Origin: Streptomyces griseoluteus
GTDB taxonomy: Bacteria; Actinomycetota; Actinomycetes; Streptomycetales; Streptomycetaceae
NCBI GenBank assembly: GCA_000717735.1
Contig: JOBE01000017.1
Span: 53,903-117,902 of the forward strand
Length of the DNA: 64,000 bases
Reading direction: 5' to 3'
Shown: one piece after another, positions 16,713-26,423 of the stretch
How the letters are laid out: the number at the start of each line of letters is the position of its first letter
Position numbering within the stretch: the stretch's first letter is position 1
Program-made: the position numbers and the translations under genes
Notes under the pieces: model-generated
What the model saw: only the letters and a program-made list of their open reading frames with translations
The model's database searches: none
What the model was told of the DNA's origin: nothing

Positions 16713-18368
16713 TCAGTCGCCCGGCGCCCGCCAGTGCCGGAGGACGACGTCGAACTGCTCGCGGGTGGTCTCCCAGCTCGACTCGGGCGCGGACATGTAG
16801 ATGGCGTACTCGGTTCCGTCGTCCTCGTAGTACATGAGGTCGATCGCGTGCCGGGGCCCGGGGAAGTCCTTCTTCTCGGTCCAGGTGAACTCCCACTGGC
16901 ACGAGCGGACCTGGTCTCGGTAGGTGACCTGGCCGAGCTTGACCCGGACGTAGTCCATCCGCTTCGCGAGCGTGCGCTCCAGGTCGAGGGCGTGCGCGTA
17001 CGGGTTCTCGAAGTCGGGGCTGTCGTCGATGCTGATCCGGATGCGGTGGCGGCCGTTGTCCGGGGTGTAGTCGATCTGGTCCCCCTCCGTCTGCCGCTTC
17101 CAGCCGTCCGGCACGACGAGGCTGAAGCCGGCCGGATCCGTGACGCGGTGCCAGCCGGCGGGCACGTCGTTCGCCGTTTTGCCCTGGGTGGAGGGAACGG
17201 GGCTGGTGGCCGTGGTCGGTCCGCCCCCGCCCTTCCGGTCACCGCCCGCGTAGTGCATGGCGGCGAACACGGCGCCGCCCGCGACGACTCCGGCGAGCAG
17301 GGCCGCGATGACGACCGTACGCCAACGGCCCCGGCCGGGCGCCGGAGAGGACGGCACCAGGGTGGGCGGAGGGGGCACGGGAGGGACGGGCGGCTGCGGG
17401 CGGGTGGAACCGGCCTCGGGGCCCGGTTCGACCAGGTCGAGGCCGAAGGGGGAGACCGGCCCGCCTCCCGCCGAGTCCAGGTCCTCCCTGGCCACCCGCT
17501 GGGTCGGCACGTACGCCTGCGCCGCCTCCGGCGTACGCCCCTCCATCGCGTCGAGCAGCATCCGCTCGGCCTCCTCGGCGCGCGGACGGTGCCCCGGGTC
17601 CTTGCGCAGCAGGGCCACGATGACGGGGGCCAGCGCCCCCGCCTTGCGCGGGTGCGGCGGCTCCTCCGTCACCACGGCCTGCATGGTGCTGATCGGGGAG
17701 GTGCGGCGGAACGGCGAGGTGCCCTCCACCGCCGTGTACAGGGTGGCGCCGAGGGACCACAGGTCGGAGGCGGGACCCGGGTCGCCGCCCTGTACCCGCT
17801 CGGGCGCCAGATAGTCGATGGAGCCGACGAGTTCACCGGTCCGGGTGATCGTCGAGTCCCCCTCGATCGCCGCGATCCCGAAGTCGGTGATGAGGACGCG
17901 TCCGTCGCGCGCGAGGAGGACGTTGCCCGGCTTGACGTCCCGGTGCAGCACCCCGGCCGCGTGCGCGGCGCGCAGCGCACCGAGGACGTGCAGCCCGATC
18001 CTGGCGGCCTCGCGGGGCTCGATCGGGCCCGCCTCCTTGGCGGCGTCGGCGAGCGAGGGCCCGTCGACGTACTGCATCACGATCCACGGCCGGTCGTCGT
18101 GCTCGAGGACGTCGTGGACCGTCACGACTCCCGGGTGGGTGATCCGGGCGGCGGCCCGCGCCTCCTTCTGCGTCCGGGCGTGCAGCACCAGCCGGTCCGC
18201 CTCGGCCACGAACCGGCCCGCCGTCAACTCCTTGACCGCCACCACGCGGTGCAACACCTCGTCGTGCGCGCGCCAGACCTTGCCCATGCCGCCGCGTCCG
18301 ATGGACTCGCCCAGCCGGTAACGACCGGCGAGCAACAGCCCCGACCCTGTGCCCTGAGAATGTTCCAC
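16713..18368 (-). CDS. membrane Ser/Thr protein kinase
   Basis: A 551-residue Hanks-type kinase with GTG start. The kinase domain spans about 15-275: Gly loop GRGGMGKV (24-31), Lys46 in VAVKEL, catalytic HRDVKPGN (His142-Arg143-Asp144), DFG and the APE-like APERVQG. All catalytic residues are intact. A Pro-rich juxtamembrane linker (about 290-345) leads to one membrane helix (about 347-370) and an extracytoplasmic domain of about 180 residues with no PASTA repeats. It is probably a sensor kinase. It is the last of three kinase-family genes transcribed together in this strand; S. coelicolor has a comparable cluster (SCO4775-4779). Confidence 0.93.
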   Translation of the reverse strand: MEHSQGTGSGLLLAGRYRLGESIGRGGMGKVWRAHDEVLHRVVAVKELTAGRFVAEADRLVLHARTQKEARAAARITHPGVVTVHDVLEHDDRPWIVMQYVDGPSLADAAKEAGPIEPREAARIGLHVLGALRAAHAAGVLHRDVKPGNVLLARDGRVLITDFGIAAIEGDSTITRTGELVGSIDYLAPERVQGGDPGPASDLWSLGATLYTAVEGTSPFRRTSPISTMQAVVTEEPPHPRKAGALAPVIVALLRKDPGHRPRAEEAERMLLDAMEGRTPEAAQAYVPTQRVAREDLDSAGGGPVSPFGLDLVEPGPEAGSTRPQPPVPPVPPPPTLVPSSPAPGRGRWRTVVIAALLAGVVAGGAVFAAMHYAGGDRKGGGGPTTATSPVPSTQGKTANDVPAGWHRVTDPAGFSLVVPDGWKRQTEGDQIDYTPDNGRHRIRISIDDSPDFENPYAHALDLERTLAKRMDYVRVKLGQVTYRDQVRSCQWEFTWTEKKDFPGPRHAIDLMYYEDDGTEYAIYMSAPESSWETTREQFDVVLRHWRAPGD

Positions 18369-18515
18369 GTGCCCCCGCCTGTTCCTTCGGATGCCAGATT
18401 ACGGAGGGGTGCGGGGGTGACGGAACCTCGGGGCGGTCATAGGAACAGCACTGTGACCGGGGGCCGGTGGCGATTCCCGCGCTCCGTCGCGGCCCGGCCC
18501 CGGTTCCGTCGCGGC

Positions 18516-18664
18516 CCGTCCGTCGTTCCGTCACGGTCCGTCCGTCGTTCCGTCACGGTCCGTCCGTCGTTCCGTCACGGTCCGTCCGTCGTTCCGTCAC
18601 GGTCCGTCCGTCGTTCCGTCACGGTCCGGCCCTCGTTCCGTCACGGTCCGGCCCTCGTTCCGCC
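18516..18664. repeat. 22-bp tandem repeat array
   Basis: About seven head-to-tail copies of a 22-bp unit with core TCCGTCGTTCCGTCACGG. The inner copies are identical; the last two copies carry GGCCC for GTCCG, and the final unit is degenerate. The array fills most of the 300-base gap (18369-18668) between two kinase genes. No gene is seen in it. Confidence 0.9.
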
Positions 18665-18668
18665 GTGA

Positions 18669-21572
18669 TCAGCGCCCCGGGCGGAACGCCTTCGTCGCCT
18701 CGTCGAAGATCTCGCGGATCTTGTCCCGCTCACCGTTCGGGCCGATGACCTGGACGACGTGGTAGCGCCCGCCGTCGATCAGGGCGAGATTGCGGACGAA
18801 CACCTGGCGCCCCGTGCTGTCCAGCCACCAGTAACTGCCCGTGGCCGTCGCCGTCCTGCCGATGTCGACCCGGCGCACCTCGTCCACGTCCGCCCAGCTC
18901 GACGACCGCCAGGGCTCCAGCTCGCGCTCCTTGGCGTTCTGGTACTCCAGCGGGTCGGAGCCGTGGTCCCGGACGCTGTCACGACCGGGGACGACGATCA
19001 TCGTGAAGTCGCCGCCTGTGTACCGCACTTGCCCGGCGTCGTTGATGGGGCTGCGCCGCCAGCCGTCCGGCACCCCGATCCGGAAGCCTTCCGGGTCCTG
19101 CCGCAGCGCGTACCCGACTGCGAGCGCGGGCGCCCCCGGATCCGCGGCGGGCGGGGTGGTGCGCGGCGCGGTGGGCCGCGCCGCGGTCGCGGACGGACGG
19201 CTCGTGGGGCCGGACGGGGGTGCGGTGGTACGCGGAGGCTGACCGGCGGTGGGGGTGGCGGTCAGCGAGGGGGACGCGTCCGGCGCCTCCTCCCCACCGG
19301 GCAGGAACAGGACGGCGTACGCGACGGCCCCGCCGAGCAGGAGGAAGACGAGGATCAGGAGCGTACGGCCGAGGGCGCGCGGGGAACCCGGGGCCCTGGA
19401 GGACGAGGAACGCGGGGCGCGGGGGGATCTGCTCGCGCGCTGCGGGATCTCCTCGTGGAACTCCTCGAACTCCTGCCGCGCATCCGCCCGTACGGGGTCG
19501 GGCGCCCGCTCGCCCGGATGCGCGCCTTGGCGGCGGGCCGGGGGACGCGGGTCCTTGCCGCGCTTGTGTCGGTGGCGCCCGGCGCCCGCTCCCCCGCGCC
19601 GACGGCGTACCAGCTCGCCCCTTCGGCGCACGATCGGCAGCCGCGTCCCGTCGAACGACGGAGGCGGTACGGCCCCGGCACCGGCCTCCGGTTCCGGAGC
19701 CGAGCGCACGAGGGAACGCAGCCAGCCGCGCAGCTCCTCGAAGTCGGGGCGCTCGGTGGGGTCCTGGCGCAGCAGGGACTCCACGACGGGCCGGAGCGGC
19801 CCGCACTCCTCGGCGAAGGCGGGAGGCTCGGCGCACACCAGCTGGACCAGCTCGGCGGCGCTGTCCTCCGGGTAGGGGGCGTGGCCCTGAACGGCCCGGT
19901 AGAGGAGCGCGCCGAGCGCCCACAGGTCGGTGGCGGGGCCGATGGGCGGGGCCAGGCGCCAGTTCTCGTGGACGGGGCCGGCCTGTTCGGGCGCCCAGCG
20001 CTCCGTGACGGCACCGACGACCGCGATCCGGGTCTGCCGGGCCCGCTCGGCGGCGAGCCGGGTGGTCGGGCCCCGGTCCGCCTGGGCGGGGACGCCGACC
20101 CGTACCTCCTCCTGGCCACCGGCGGGGACCGGGAGGCGCGCGGGGGGCGGGGTCACCGCCGTGTACCCGGCGGGCAGGGCCGGACGGCCCGAACCGGGCA
20201 GCACAGGGCCACGGCTGGGACCCGAACCGCCACCGGCCGGGATCGGGCCGGAAGCGTCCCGCGAGGCGTGCGGGCCGTCGCTCCAGCTGCCGGCCAGCAT
20301 CACGCGCGGCGGCGGGCCGCTCTGCGGTCCTTCACCGTACGGCTCGTCGCCGTCGTCCTCGTCGTCCTCGTCGTCGTCCGCCACCCGCGCCCACCACTGC
20401 GGCTCGGGCGCGCCGGCCGCCTGCCCGGTCGGCACCGGGGGCGGCTCGGGCGGGTCCACCGGCGCGGGGCGCTGGGCGGGGAGCGCCCCCGTCTCGCCGA
20501 GCCGGGCGGCTGCGCGCGCACCGGCCCGGTAGGCGGCGATGGCCCCGGCCCGCGCGGCCCGGACATCGGCGGTGGGCGGCACGGCGGGGTGCGGCGTCCC
20601 GGCGGCGGGCGGGGCCGCCGTACGGCCGTAGGGGTCGGCGCCGTACGGGTCGGAGGGTCCGTAGGGAGAGCGTGCGTCGTCGGAGTCGTCGGAGTCGTCG
20701 GGGTCGTAGGAGCCGGAGTCGGGGTCCGAGTCGCACGAATCGGAGCTTTCCGGGGCAGAGCCGTACGAGTCGGCGCCGTACTCGCCGGAACCCGGATCCT
20801 CGGCCGGCGCCTCCTCGATCGGGCCGGCGAACTGCCCGTCCGCCTCCTCGTAGACCTCCGCCTCGTACAGATCGGAGGCGTACTCCTCGCTGCCGTACTC
20901 CCCGGAGCCGTACTCCTCCGGCGTGGGCCACGCGGACGCGGGCTCGGGCCCGTCCTCCTCCGGATCCGGTACCGGCGCGTACCCGCAGAGGGCCTCCTCC
21001 GCGGCGCCCACCGCGAGGCCCGAGAGGACCACCCGGCCGTCGTCGCAGACGAGCACGGTCCTGGAGGTGATGTTCCGGTGCACCCACCCGTGGGTGTGGA
21101 GCGCGCGCAGGGCGGTGAGGACGTCGGCGCCGATCTCGGCCGCGCGGTACGGGTTGAGCGGGCGCTCGGCGAGGAACGCGGCCAGCGGCCGGGCCGCCAC
21201 GCGTTCGCTCACTATCCAGAGCGAACCGGCCTCCGCGAAGACGTCGAAGACCTGGTCGAGGAGGGGATGGTCGGGGATCTGCGCGGCGGCCTGGGCCGCC
21301 TCGATCGCCCGGCGGACGACGGGCTCGGCCGGCCGGCGGGTGGCCCGCCCGGCGCCGCCGTAGGGGCCCGCCCCGCCGCCCTCGTCGTCGAGCACCTCGG
21401 CGTCGACGAACTCCGGCAGCGGCACCTGGCGGACCAGGACCTCATGACCGCTGTACGTGTCGAAGGCGCGCGTCCCGGCCGGGTCGTGCGCGTCCCCGTG
21501 CACGTCCGCGTCAGCCGGCGGCAGCGGCAGGCGGTAGCGGTCCGCGAGCACCCTTCCCGCGTAGTCGTCCAC
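18669..21572 (-). CDS. kinase-like membrane protein, probable pseudokinase
   Basis: A 967-residue protein with a protein-kinase fold whose catalytic residues are changed. The HRD motif reads HRN (about 165-167, VHRNITSRTVLV), the DFG position reads LSG (about 183-185), and the beta-3 Lys position reads VLVRQV. Between the two halves of the C-lobe lies an acidic, low-complexity insert of about 350 residues rich in Glu, Asp, Tyr and Ser. Helical C-lobe features resume at ATDLWALGALLYRAVQG and RQDPTERPDFEELRG. A single membrane helix (LLILVFLLLGGAVAYAVLFL) and an extracytoplasmic domain similar to those of the neighbours follow. The GTG at 21572 after GGAGG is preferred; GTG 21593 is an alternative. 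It is likely a scaffold or regulator of the adjacent active kinases. Confidence 0.85.
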   Translation of the reverse strand: MDDYAGRVLADRYRLPLPPADADVHGDAHDPAGTRAFDTYSGHEVLVRQVPLPEFVDAEVLDDEGGGAGPYGGAGRATRRPAEPVVRRAIEAAQAAAQIPDHPLLDQVFDVFAEAGSLWIVSERVAARPLAAFLAERPLNPYRAAEIGADVLTALRALHTHGWVHRNITSRTVLVCDDGRVVLSGLAVGAAEEALCGYAPVPDPEEDGPEPASAWPTPEEYGSGEYGSEEYASDLYEAEVYEEADGQFAGPIEEAPAEDPGSGEYGADSYGSAPESSDSCDSDPDSGSYDPDDSDDSDDARSPYGPSDPYGADPYGRTAAPPAAGTPHPAVPPTADVRAARAGAIAAYRAGARAAARLGETGALPAQRPAPVDPPEPPPVPTGQAAGAPEPQWWARVADDDEDDEDDGDEPYGEGPQSGPPPRVMLAGSWSDGPHASRDASGPIPAGGGSGPSRGPVLPGSGRPALPAGYTAVTPPPARLPVPAGGQEEVRVGVPAQADRGPTTRLAAERARQTRIAVVGAVTERWAPEQAGPVHENWRLAPPIGPATDLWALGALLYRAVQGHAPYPEDSAAELVQLVCAEPPAFAEECGPLRPVVESLLRQDPTERPDFEELRGWLRSLVRSAPEPEAGAGAVPPPSFDGTRLPIVRRRGELVRRRRGGAGAGRHRHKRGKDPRPPARRQGAHPGERAPDPVRADARQEFEEFHEEIPQRASRSPRAPRSSSSRAPGSPRALGRTLLILVFLLLGGAVAYAVLFLPGGEEAPDASPSLTATPTAGQPPRTTAPPSGPTSRPSATAARPTAPRTTPPAADPGAPALAVGYALRQDPEGFRIGVPDGWRRSPINDAGQVRYTGGDFTMIVVPGRDSVRDHGSDPLEYQNAKERELEPWRSSSWADVDEVRRVDIGRTATATGSYWWLDSTGRQVFVRNLALIDGGRYHVVQVIGPNGERDKIREIFDEATKAFRPGR

Positions 21573-21730
21573 GACGCCTCCCCACGCGCGCACGCTGTCC
21601 CCGTGGACCCGCGGATCCCCTGAAATGGGGCGGGATCACGCGAGTCCGTCAATTCCGGTCCGGCACCGTGCAGTTAACGGCTCTGTTCGACTTCGTACGG
21701 TCCTCGAACTCTCACGATACGTGGCACGGG

Positions 21731-24133
21731 TCAGTCCTTGGGGCTGAACGTGGCGAACGCCGTCTCCCGCAGCGTCCGGCACTCCGCGCCGTTCCACTCC
21801 TCCGCCTTGCAGCTGATCATGATGGAGTAGCCGTGCTTGGCGTCCACCTTGAAGCCGCGGTTGAGGACGTGGACGCGCATGCCCTGCTGGATCCGCTCGA
21901 ACTCCCAGTCGGCGACGGTCGGGTAGCCCTTGTACGAGACCGTCCTGATGCCGAAGTGCTGGTAGCCCTTGCTGGTGGCGGCCACGCCGATCTTGCCCAG
22001 CTCCCAGGCGGCCGCCGCGTCGTCCTTCGGGCTGGCGTTGAAGTCGACCTGGATGCGCGGGAAGCCGCCGCTCTCGCTGAATATCCCGCCGCCGCTGTAT
22101 CCCGGTATCGAGCGCACCCGGAACGTCGAGGGCATCACCATGGAGAAGTGGAAGCGCTCGTTGGTGACGAGGGTGTAGCCCGCGGGCAGCTGCGTACCCG
22201 TGCCGCCGCTCGGCTTGCCGGACGGCGTGACGCCGGTGCCGTTCGACCCTCCGGTGGAGCCCGTCGTGCCGTTGGCGCCCGTCGACCCCGTGGAGCCGGT
22301 GTCGCCGGGCTGCGCGCCGCCCTGCTGGCCGGGGCCGCCCGTCTGCCCCTTGTCTCCGCCGGAACCTTCGGAGCCCGCGGAACCGTCGCCGCCGGCCGAG
22401 GCGCCGGCCGAGGCCGTGGTGCCGCCGGTCTCCTTGCCCTGGTTGCCCTCGTCCCCGCCACCGCTGAGGGAGACCGCGAGGATCGTCCCGAGCAGGGCGA
22501 GCACGGCGACGGCGGCGATGATCACCATCGTGCGGCGCGGTACGACATCGGTCAGCGGCGCCCGCTTCGGCGCGGAGCCGGCACTCGCCTGCGCGCCGAC
22601 GCCGACACCGGCACCCGTGCTGGACCGCGGATTCGTCCTCGGCTCCGCCTTCACGGACGCCGCCGCGTTGCGTACGGACTTCAGGGCGCCCCGCATCCGG
22701 TCGGCGGACGCGTCGGCCCCCTTGTCCCGGGCGGGCGCCGGGACCACCGGCGCGGCCTGCTCGGGGCGCGGCGGGAGTGGTACGACCCTGGTGACCTCGG
22801 GCGAGGCCACCGGTGCCGGGTCCGGCGCGTCGAGCACGGCCCGCAGCAGGACCCGGGCGCGGGCGTCGTCGAGCCGCTGGGCCGGGTCCTTGGCGAGGAG
22901 GCCGTAGATGACCTGCTCGAGCTCGGGTCCGGCGTTCTTCGGCGGGTCGACCGGCTCGGTCATCACCGCGGTGAGGGTGGCGATGGCGGAGCCCTTGTCG
23001 TACGGCGGGCTGCCCTCGACCGCCGCGTAGATGAGGCCGCCGAGCGACCACATGTCGGCGGCGGGGCCGGGCTTGTGGCCGCGAGCGCGCTCCGGGGAGA
23101 TGTACGAGGGGGCGCCGACGAGCATGCCGGTGGAGGTGATCGAGGGGTCGCCCTCCACCTGGGCGATGCCGAAGTCCGTGAGGACGACCCGGCCGTCCTC
23201 GGCGATCAGCACGTTGGACGGCTTCACGTCGCGGTGCAGGATGCCCTCGCGGTGCGCCGAACGCAGCACGTCGAGGATGGCGAGGCCGACCTCGGCGGCC
23301 CGCCGGGGCGTGAGCGTGCCGTCCTCGCGCACGGCGTCCGCGAGGGACTTGCCCTCGATGAGCTCCATGACGATCCAGGGACGGTCGTCCTCGTCGACGA
23401 CGTCGTACACGGTCACGGCGCCGTTGTTCCGGATCCGGGCGATGGCCTTCGCCTCGCGCAGGGTCCGGGTGATGAGGCGTCGCTTCTCGTCCTCGTCGAT
23501 GCTGGTGGGGAAGCGGAGTTCCTTGACGGCCACGGTGCGGCCGAGGGTCTCGTCGACCGCGCGCCACACGGTGCCCATGCCGCCGCGGCCGAGGACCGCG
23601 CCGAGCCGGTAGCGGCCCGCGAGGAGACGCCCCTCGCCGACCGGGGCCTTGCGCATCCGGTCGCCGCCGGTGCCGCGCGCGGCGCCGGCCGACGTGCGGC
23701 GGTCGCTCTCGCCGTCACCGTCGCCCGCGCCGAAACCGGCCCGTCCGGTCGAAGGCTCGGTCCCGCGCAGCCGACCGGCCGCGGCGGCGTCCTGAACGTC
23801 CCTCACGTCCGGTACGCCCGAACCCCGTACGCCGGAGCCCTGCCCATCCGAGCCCTGAGCGCCCGAGTCCCGGGGGTCCGGGTCCCGCACGTCGGAGTCC
23901 CGGGGGCCGGCCGCGTCACCGGCGTCCGCCGGGCCGCGCGCGTCCCGCGCGTCGTCGGCGTCGCCCGTGGCCCCTACAGCCCCCGCACCCTGTCTGACCT
24001 GCGCGTCCTTCACGTCCGACGCCGACTCACGCGCGGCCGGGACCACTCCTCGGTCGCCGCCGGTCGCGGCCCCCGGGGCGGCGTCCTGCCTGGGGTCCTT
24101 CGCCGTGTCCCGCGACTGCTCCGCCTCCGACAT
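21731..24133 (-). CDS. membrane Ser/Thr protein kinase
   Basis: An 800-residue Hanks-type kinase. It has an unusually long charged N-terminal region (about 1-165, Asp/Arg/Gly-rich, disordered), then the kinase domain (about 170-435) with GRGGMGTV, VAVKEL, HRDVKPSN, DFG and SPERARG, all intact. A juxtamembrane linker precedes one membrane helix (near 540-562, TMVIIAAVAVLALLGTILAV). A long Gly/Ser/Thr-rich stalk (about 565-650) carries an extracytoplasmic beta-rich domain homologous to those of the next two genes. It is the first of three kinase-family genes on this strand. Substrates are unknown. The stalk suggests sensing at or beyond the peptidoglycan. Confidence 0.92.
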   Translation of the reverse strand: MSEAEQSRDTAKDPRQDAAPGAATGGDRGVVPAARESASDVKDAQVRQGAGAVGATGDADDARDARGPADAGDAAGPRDSDVRDPDPRDSGAQGSDGQGSGVRGSGVPDVRDVQDAAAAGRLRGTEPSTGRAGFGAGDGDGESDRRTSAGAARGTGGDRMRKAPVGEGRLLAGRYRLGAVLGRGGMGTVWRAVDETLGRTVAVKELRFPTSIDEDEKRRLITRTLREAKAIARIRNNGAVTVYDVVDEDDRPWIVMELIEGKSLADAVREDGTLTPRRAAEVGLAILDVLRSAHREGILHRDVKPSNVLIAEDGRVVLTDFGIAQVEGDPSITSTGMLVGAPSYISPERARGHKPGPAADMWSLGGLIYAAVEGSPPYDKGSAIATLTAVMTEPVDPPKNAGPELEQVIYGLLAKDPAQRLDDARARVLLRAVLDAPDPAPVASPEVTRVVPLPPRPEQAAPVVPAPARDKGADASADRMRGALKSVRNAAASVKAEPRTNPRSSTGAGVGVGAQASAGSAPKRAPLTDVVPRRTMVIIAAVAVLALLGTILAVSLSGGGDEGNQGKETGGTTASAGASAGGDGSAGSEGSGGDKGQTGGPGQQGGAQPGDTGSTGSTGANGTTGSTGGSNGTGVTPSGKPSGGTGTQLPAGYTLVTNERFHFSMVMPSTFRVRSIPGYSGGGIFSESGGFPRIQVDFNASPKDDAAAAWELGKIGVAATSKGYQHFGIRTVSYKGYPTVADWEFERIQQGMRVHVLNRGFKVDAKHGYSIMISCKAEEWNGAECRTLRETAFATFSPKD

Positions 24134-24323
24134 GCGTCCCCTCTGCGATCCCTGATCTTCGCCGCGTCTGCCGCTTCCCGCGCGATGCGGTAACCCGCCC
24201 TGGAAGAGAGGCCATTGTCCCTCACCTCTGGACGGGCGGCGCCCCCGGGTCCGTACTCCGGGATGACGACGCCCCCGGACGCCCCCCAGGTTCCCACCGG
24301 ACGCGGGAGACCCGGACGTCCTG

Positions 24324-26030
24324 TCAGATCGGCACGATGTCGGGCGCGCCGAGCCGCGCGGCGTCCGCCGTCAGGTCGTCGGGCTGCCGCTGCGACTCGC
24401 GTTCCGCCTCGACGCGCTTCTCGTAGTGCTCGACCTCCTTCGCGATCTGACGGTCGTCCCAGCCGAGGACCGGCGCCATGAGCTCCGCGCACTCACGGGC
24501 GCTGAGCGTGCCCCGGTCGAAGGTCTCGATGGAGATCCGGGTCCGCCGGGTGAGCACGTCGTCGAGGTGGCGGGCGCCCTCGTGCGAGGCGGCGTAGACG
24601 ATTTCGGCGCGCAGGTAGTCGTCGGCGGCCGGGAGCGGTTCGGCGAGCGCGGGGTCCTCGGCGATGAGGTCGAGGATCTGCTCCGTCAGGGAGCCGTACC
24701 GGTTGAGGAGATGCTCGACCCGGACGACGTGGAGGCCGGTGCGCGCGGCGATCCTGGCCCGCGCGTTCCACAGGGCCCGGTAGCCCTCGGCGCCGAGCAG
24801 CGGGGTGTCCTCGGTGACGCAGGGCGCGACGCGCTGGTCGAGGCCGTGCACCGCCTCGTCGACGGCGTCCTTCGCCATCACGCGGTACGTCGTGTACTTG
24901 CCACCGGCCACCACGACCAGGCCGGGGACCGGGTGGGCGACGGTGTGTTCGCGCGAGAGCTTGCTCGTGGCGTCCGACTCGCCGGCGAGCAGGGGCCGCA
25001 GGCCCGCGTAGACGCCCTGGACGTCGTCGCGGGTGAGCGGGGTGGCGAGCACCGTGTTCACGTGCTCCAGGAGGTAGTCGATGTCCGCGCTGGACGCGGC
25101 CGGGTGGGCCTTGTCGAGGTCCCATTCGGTGTCGGTGGTTCCGACGATCCAGTGACGCCCCCAGGGGATCACGAAGAGCACGGACTTCTCGGTGCGCAGG
25201 ATCAGCCCGGTGGTGGAGTGGATGCGGTCCTTGGGGACGACGAGGTGGATGCCCTTGGAGGCGCGGACGTGGAACTGGCCGCGCTCCCCGATGAGGGCCT
25301 GGGTGTCGTCGGTCCACACCCCGGTGGCGTTGACGATCTGCTTCGCCCTGATCTCGTACGCGACGCCCGCCTCGACGTCCTGGACACGGGCGCCGACGAC
25401 CCGCTCGCCCTCTCGCAGGAAGCCGATGACGCGGGCCCTGCTGGCGGCCCTGGCGCCATAGGAGGCGGCGGTGCGCACGAGGGTGGTGACGAAGCGGGCG
25501 TCGTCCATCTGGGCGTCGTAGTACTGGAGGGCGCCGACCAGGGCGTCCTTCTTGAGGCAGGGGGCGACGCGCAGGGCGCGGCTCCGGGAGAGGTGCCGGT
25601 GGACGGGGAGGCCGCGGCCGTGGCCCGAGGAGAGTGACATCGCGTCGTACAGCGCGACTCCGGAGCCGGCGTAGAACCGCTCCCAGCCCTTGTGCTGGAG
25701 CGGATAGAGGAAGGGGACCGGCTTCACCAGGTGGGGCGCGAGCCGTTCGAGGAGCAGTCCGCGCTCCTTGAGGGCCTCCCTGACCAGGGCGAAGTCCAGC
25801 ATCTCCAGGTAGCGCAGGCCGCCGTGGATGAGCTTGCTGGACCGGCTCGATGTGCCGGAGGCCCAGTCGCGGGCCTCGACGATGCCGGTGGAGAGCCCTC
25901 TCGTGGCGGCGTCGAGCGCCGTTCCGGCGCCGACGACTCCCGCGCCGACGACCAGCACGTCCAGTTCGCGCTCCGCCATGGCCGCGAGCGCTTCCACGCG
26001 CTCGGTGGGTCCCAGTGTCGCTGTCCTCAC
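24324..26030 (-). CDS. glpD: aerobic glycerol-3-phosphate dehydrogenase
   Basis: A 568-residue FAD-dependent, membrane-associated dehydrogenase oxidising sn-glycerol-3-phosphate to dihydroxyacetone phosphate and passing electrons to menaquinone. The FAD fold starts LDVLVVGAGVVGAG (about 23-36). The signature GTSSRSSKLIHGGLRYLE and the C-terminal DAO_C domain (from about 420) are present. The GTG at 26030 follows GGGAGG at a good distance, and the longer upstream frame is Arg/Ala/Cys low complexity. The length fits the family. There is no glycerol kinase or facilitator beside it, so this may be a second GlpD serving phospholipid glycerol turnover. Confidence 0.93.
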   Translation of the reverse strand: MRTATLGPTERVEALAAMAERELDVLVVGAGVVGAGTALDAATRGLSTGIVEARDWASGTSSRSSKLIHGGLRYLEMLDFALVREALKERGLLLERLAPHLVKPVPFLYPLQHKGWERFYAGSGVALYDAMSLSSGHGRGLPVHRHLSRSRALRVAPCLKKDALVGALQYYDAQMDDARFVTTLVRTAASYGARAASRARVIGFLREGERVVGARVQDVEAGVAYEIRAKQIVNATGVWTDDTQALIGERGQFHVRASKGIHLVVPKDRIHSTTGLILRTEKSVLFVIPWGRHWIVGTTDTEWDLDKAHPAASSADIDYLLEHVNTVLATPLTRDDVQGVYAGLRPLLAGESDATSKLSREHTVAHPVPGLVVVAGGKYTTYRVMAKDAVDEAVHGLDQRVAPCVTEDTPLLGAEGYRALWNARARIAARTGLHVVRVEHLLNRYGSLTEQILDLIAEDPALAEPLPAADDYLRAEIVYAASHEGARHLDDVLTRRTRISIETFDRGTLSARECAELMAPVLGWDDRQIAKEVEHYEKRVEAERESQRQPDDLTADAARLGAPDIVPI

Positions 26031-26423
26031 GCTGCCGCCTCCCGTCGTCCCCCGTCTGTCCCGCACAAGCCGCACGAATCGCGCCGCACGAGCACAAGCC
26101 GCCCGCACACGCACGAGCCGCGCAAGCGCGAACCGCACGAGCACGAGCCGCACGCGCCGTCGTACGCGCACGAACCCCGCGCACACGTGCCGCGAACCGG
26201 GCCCGTCCATGTGGTCCGGCTCACAGCTTGATTCTGGCCCGCCCCCGCGACTTCAGCCACCGCCTCGCCACCGACCTGTGGATAACACTCGGCGACCTTC
26301 GGTCCCACAATGCCGCATATCGGTCATATTTACGCCTAGTCTGACATTGCGCTCGACTCGTTCTGTCCACCCGGGCTTGCGCGTCGCGTCCCCTCCGGCT
26401 ACTGGGAAGGACGGCCCACCCCC
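26031..26423. other. 393-base divergent intergenic region with CACGAGC repeats
   Basis: The part nearest glpD (about 26060-26200) is built of irregular copies of CGCACGAGCACRAGCCGC and shorter CACGAGC/CACAAGC pieces. The right part (26290-26400) is AT-richer and contains TAGTCT (26337-26342), a -10-like hexamer for the + strand gene at 26424. Confidence 0.5.
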
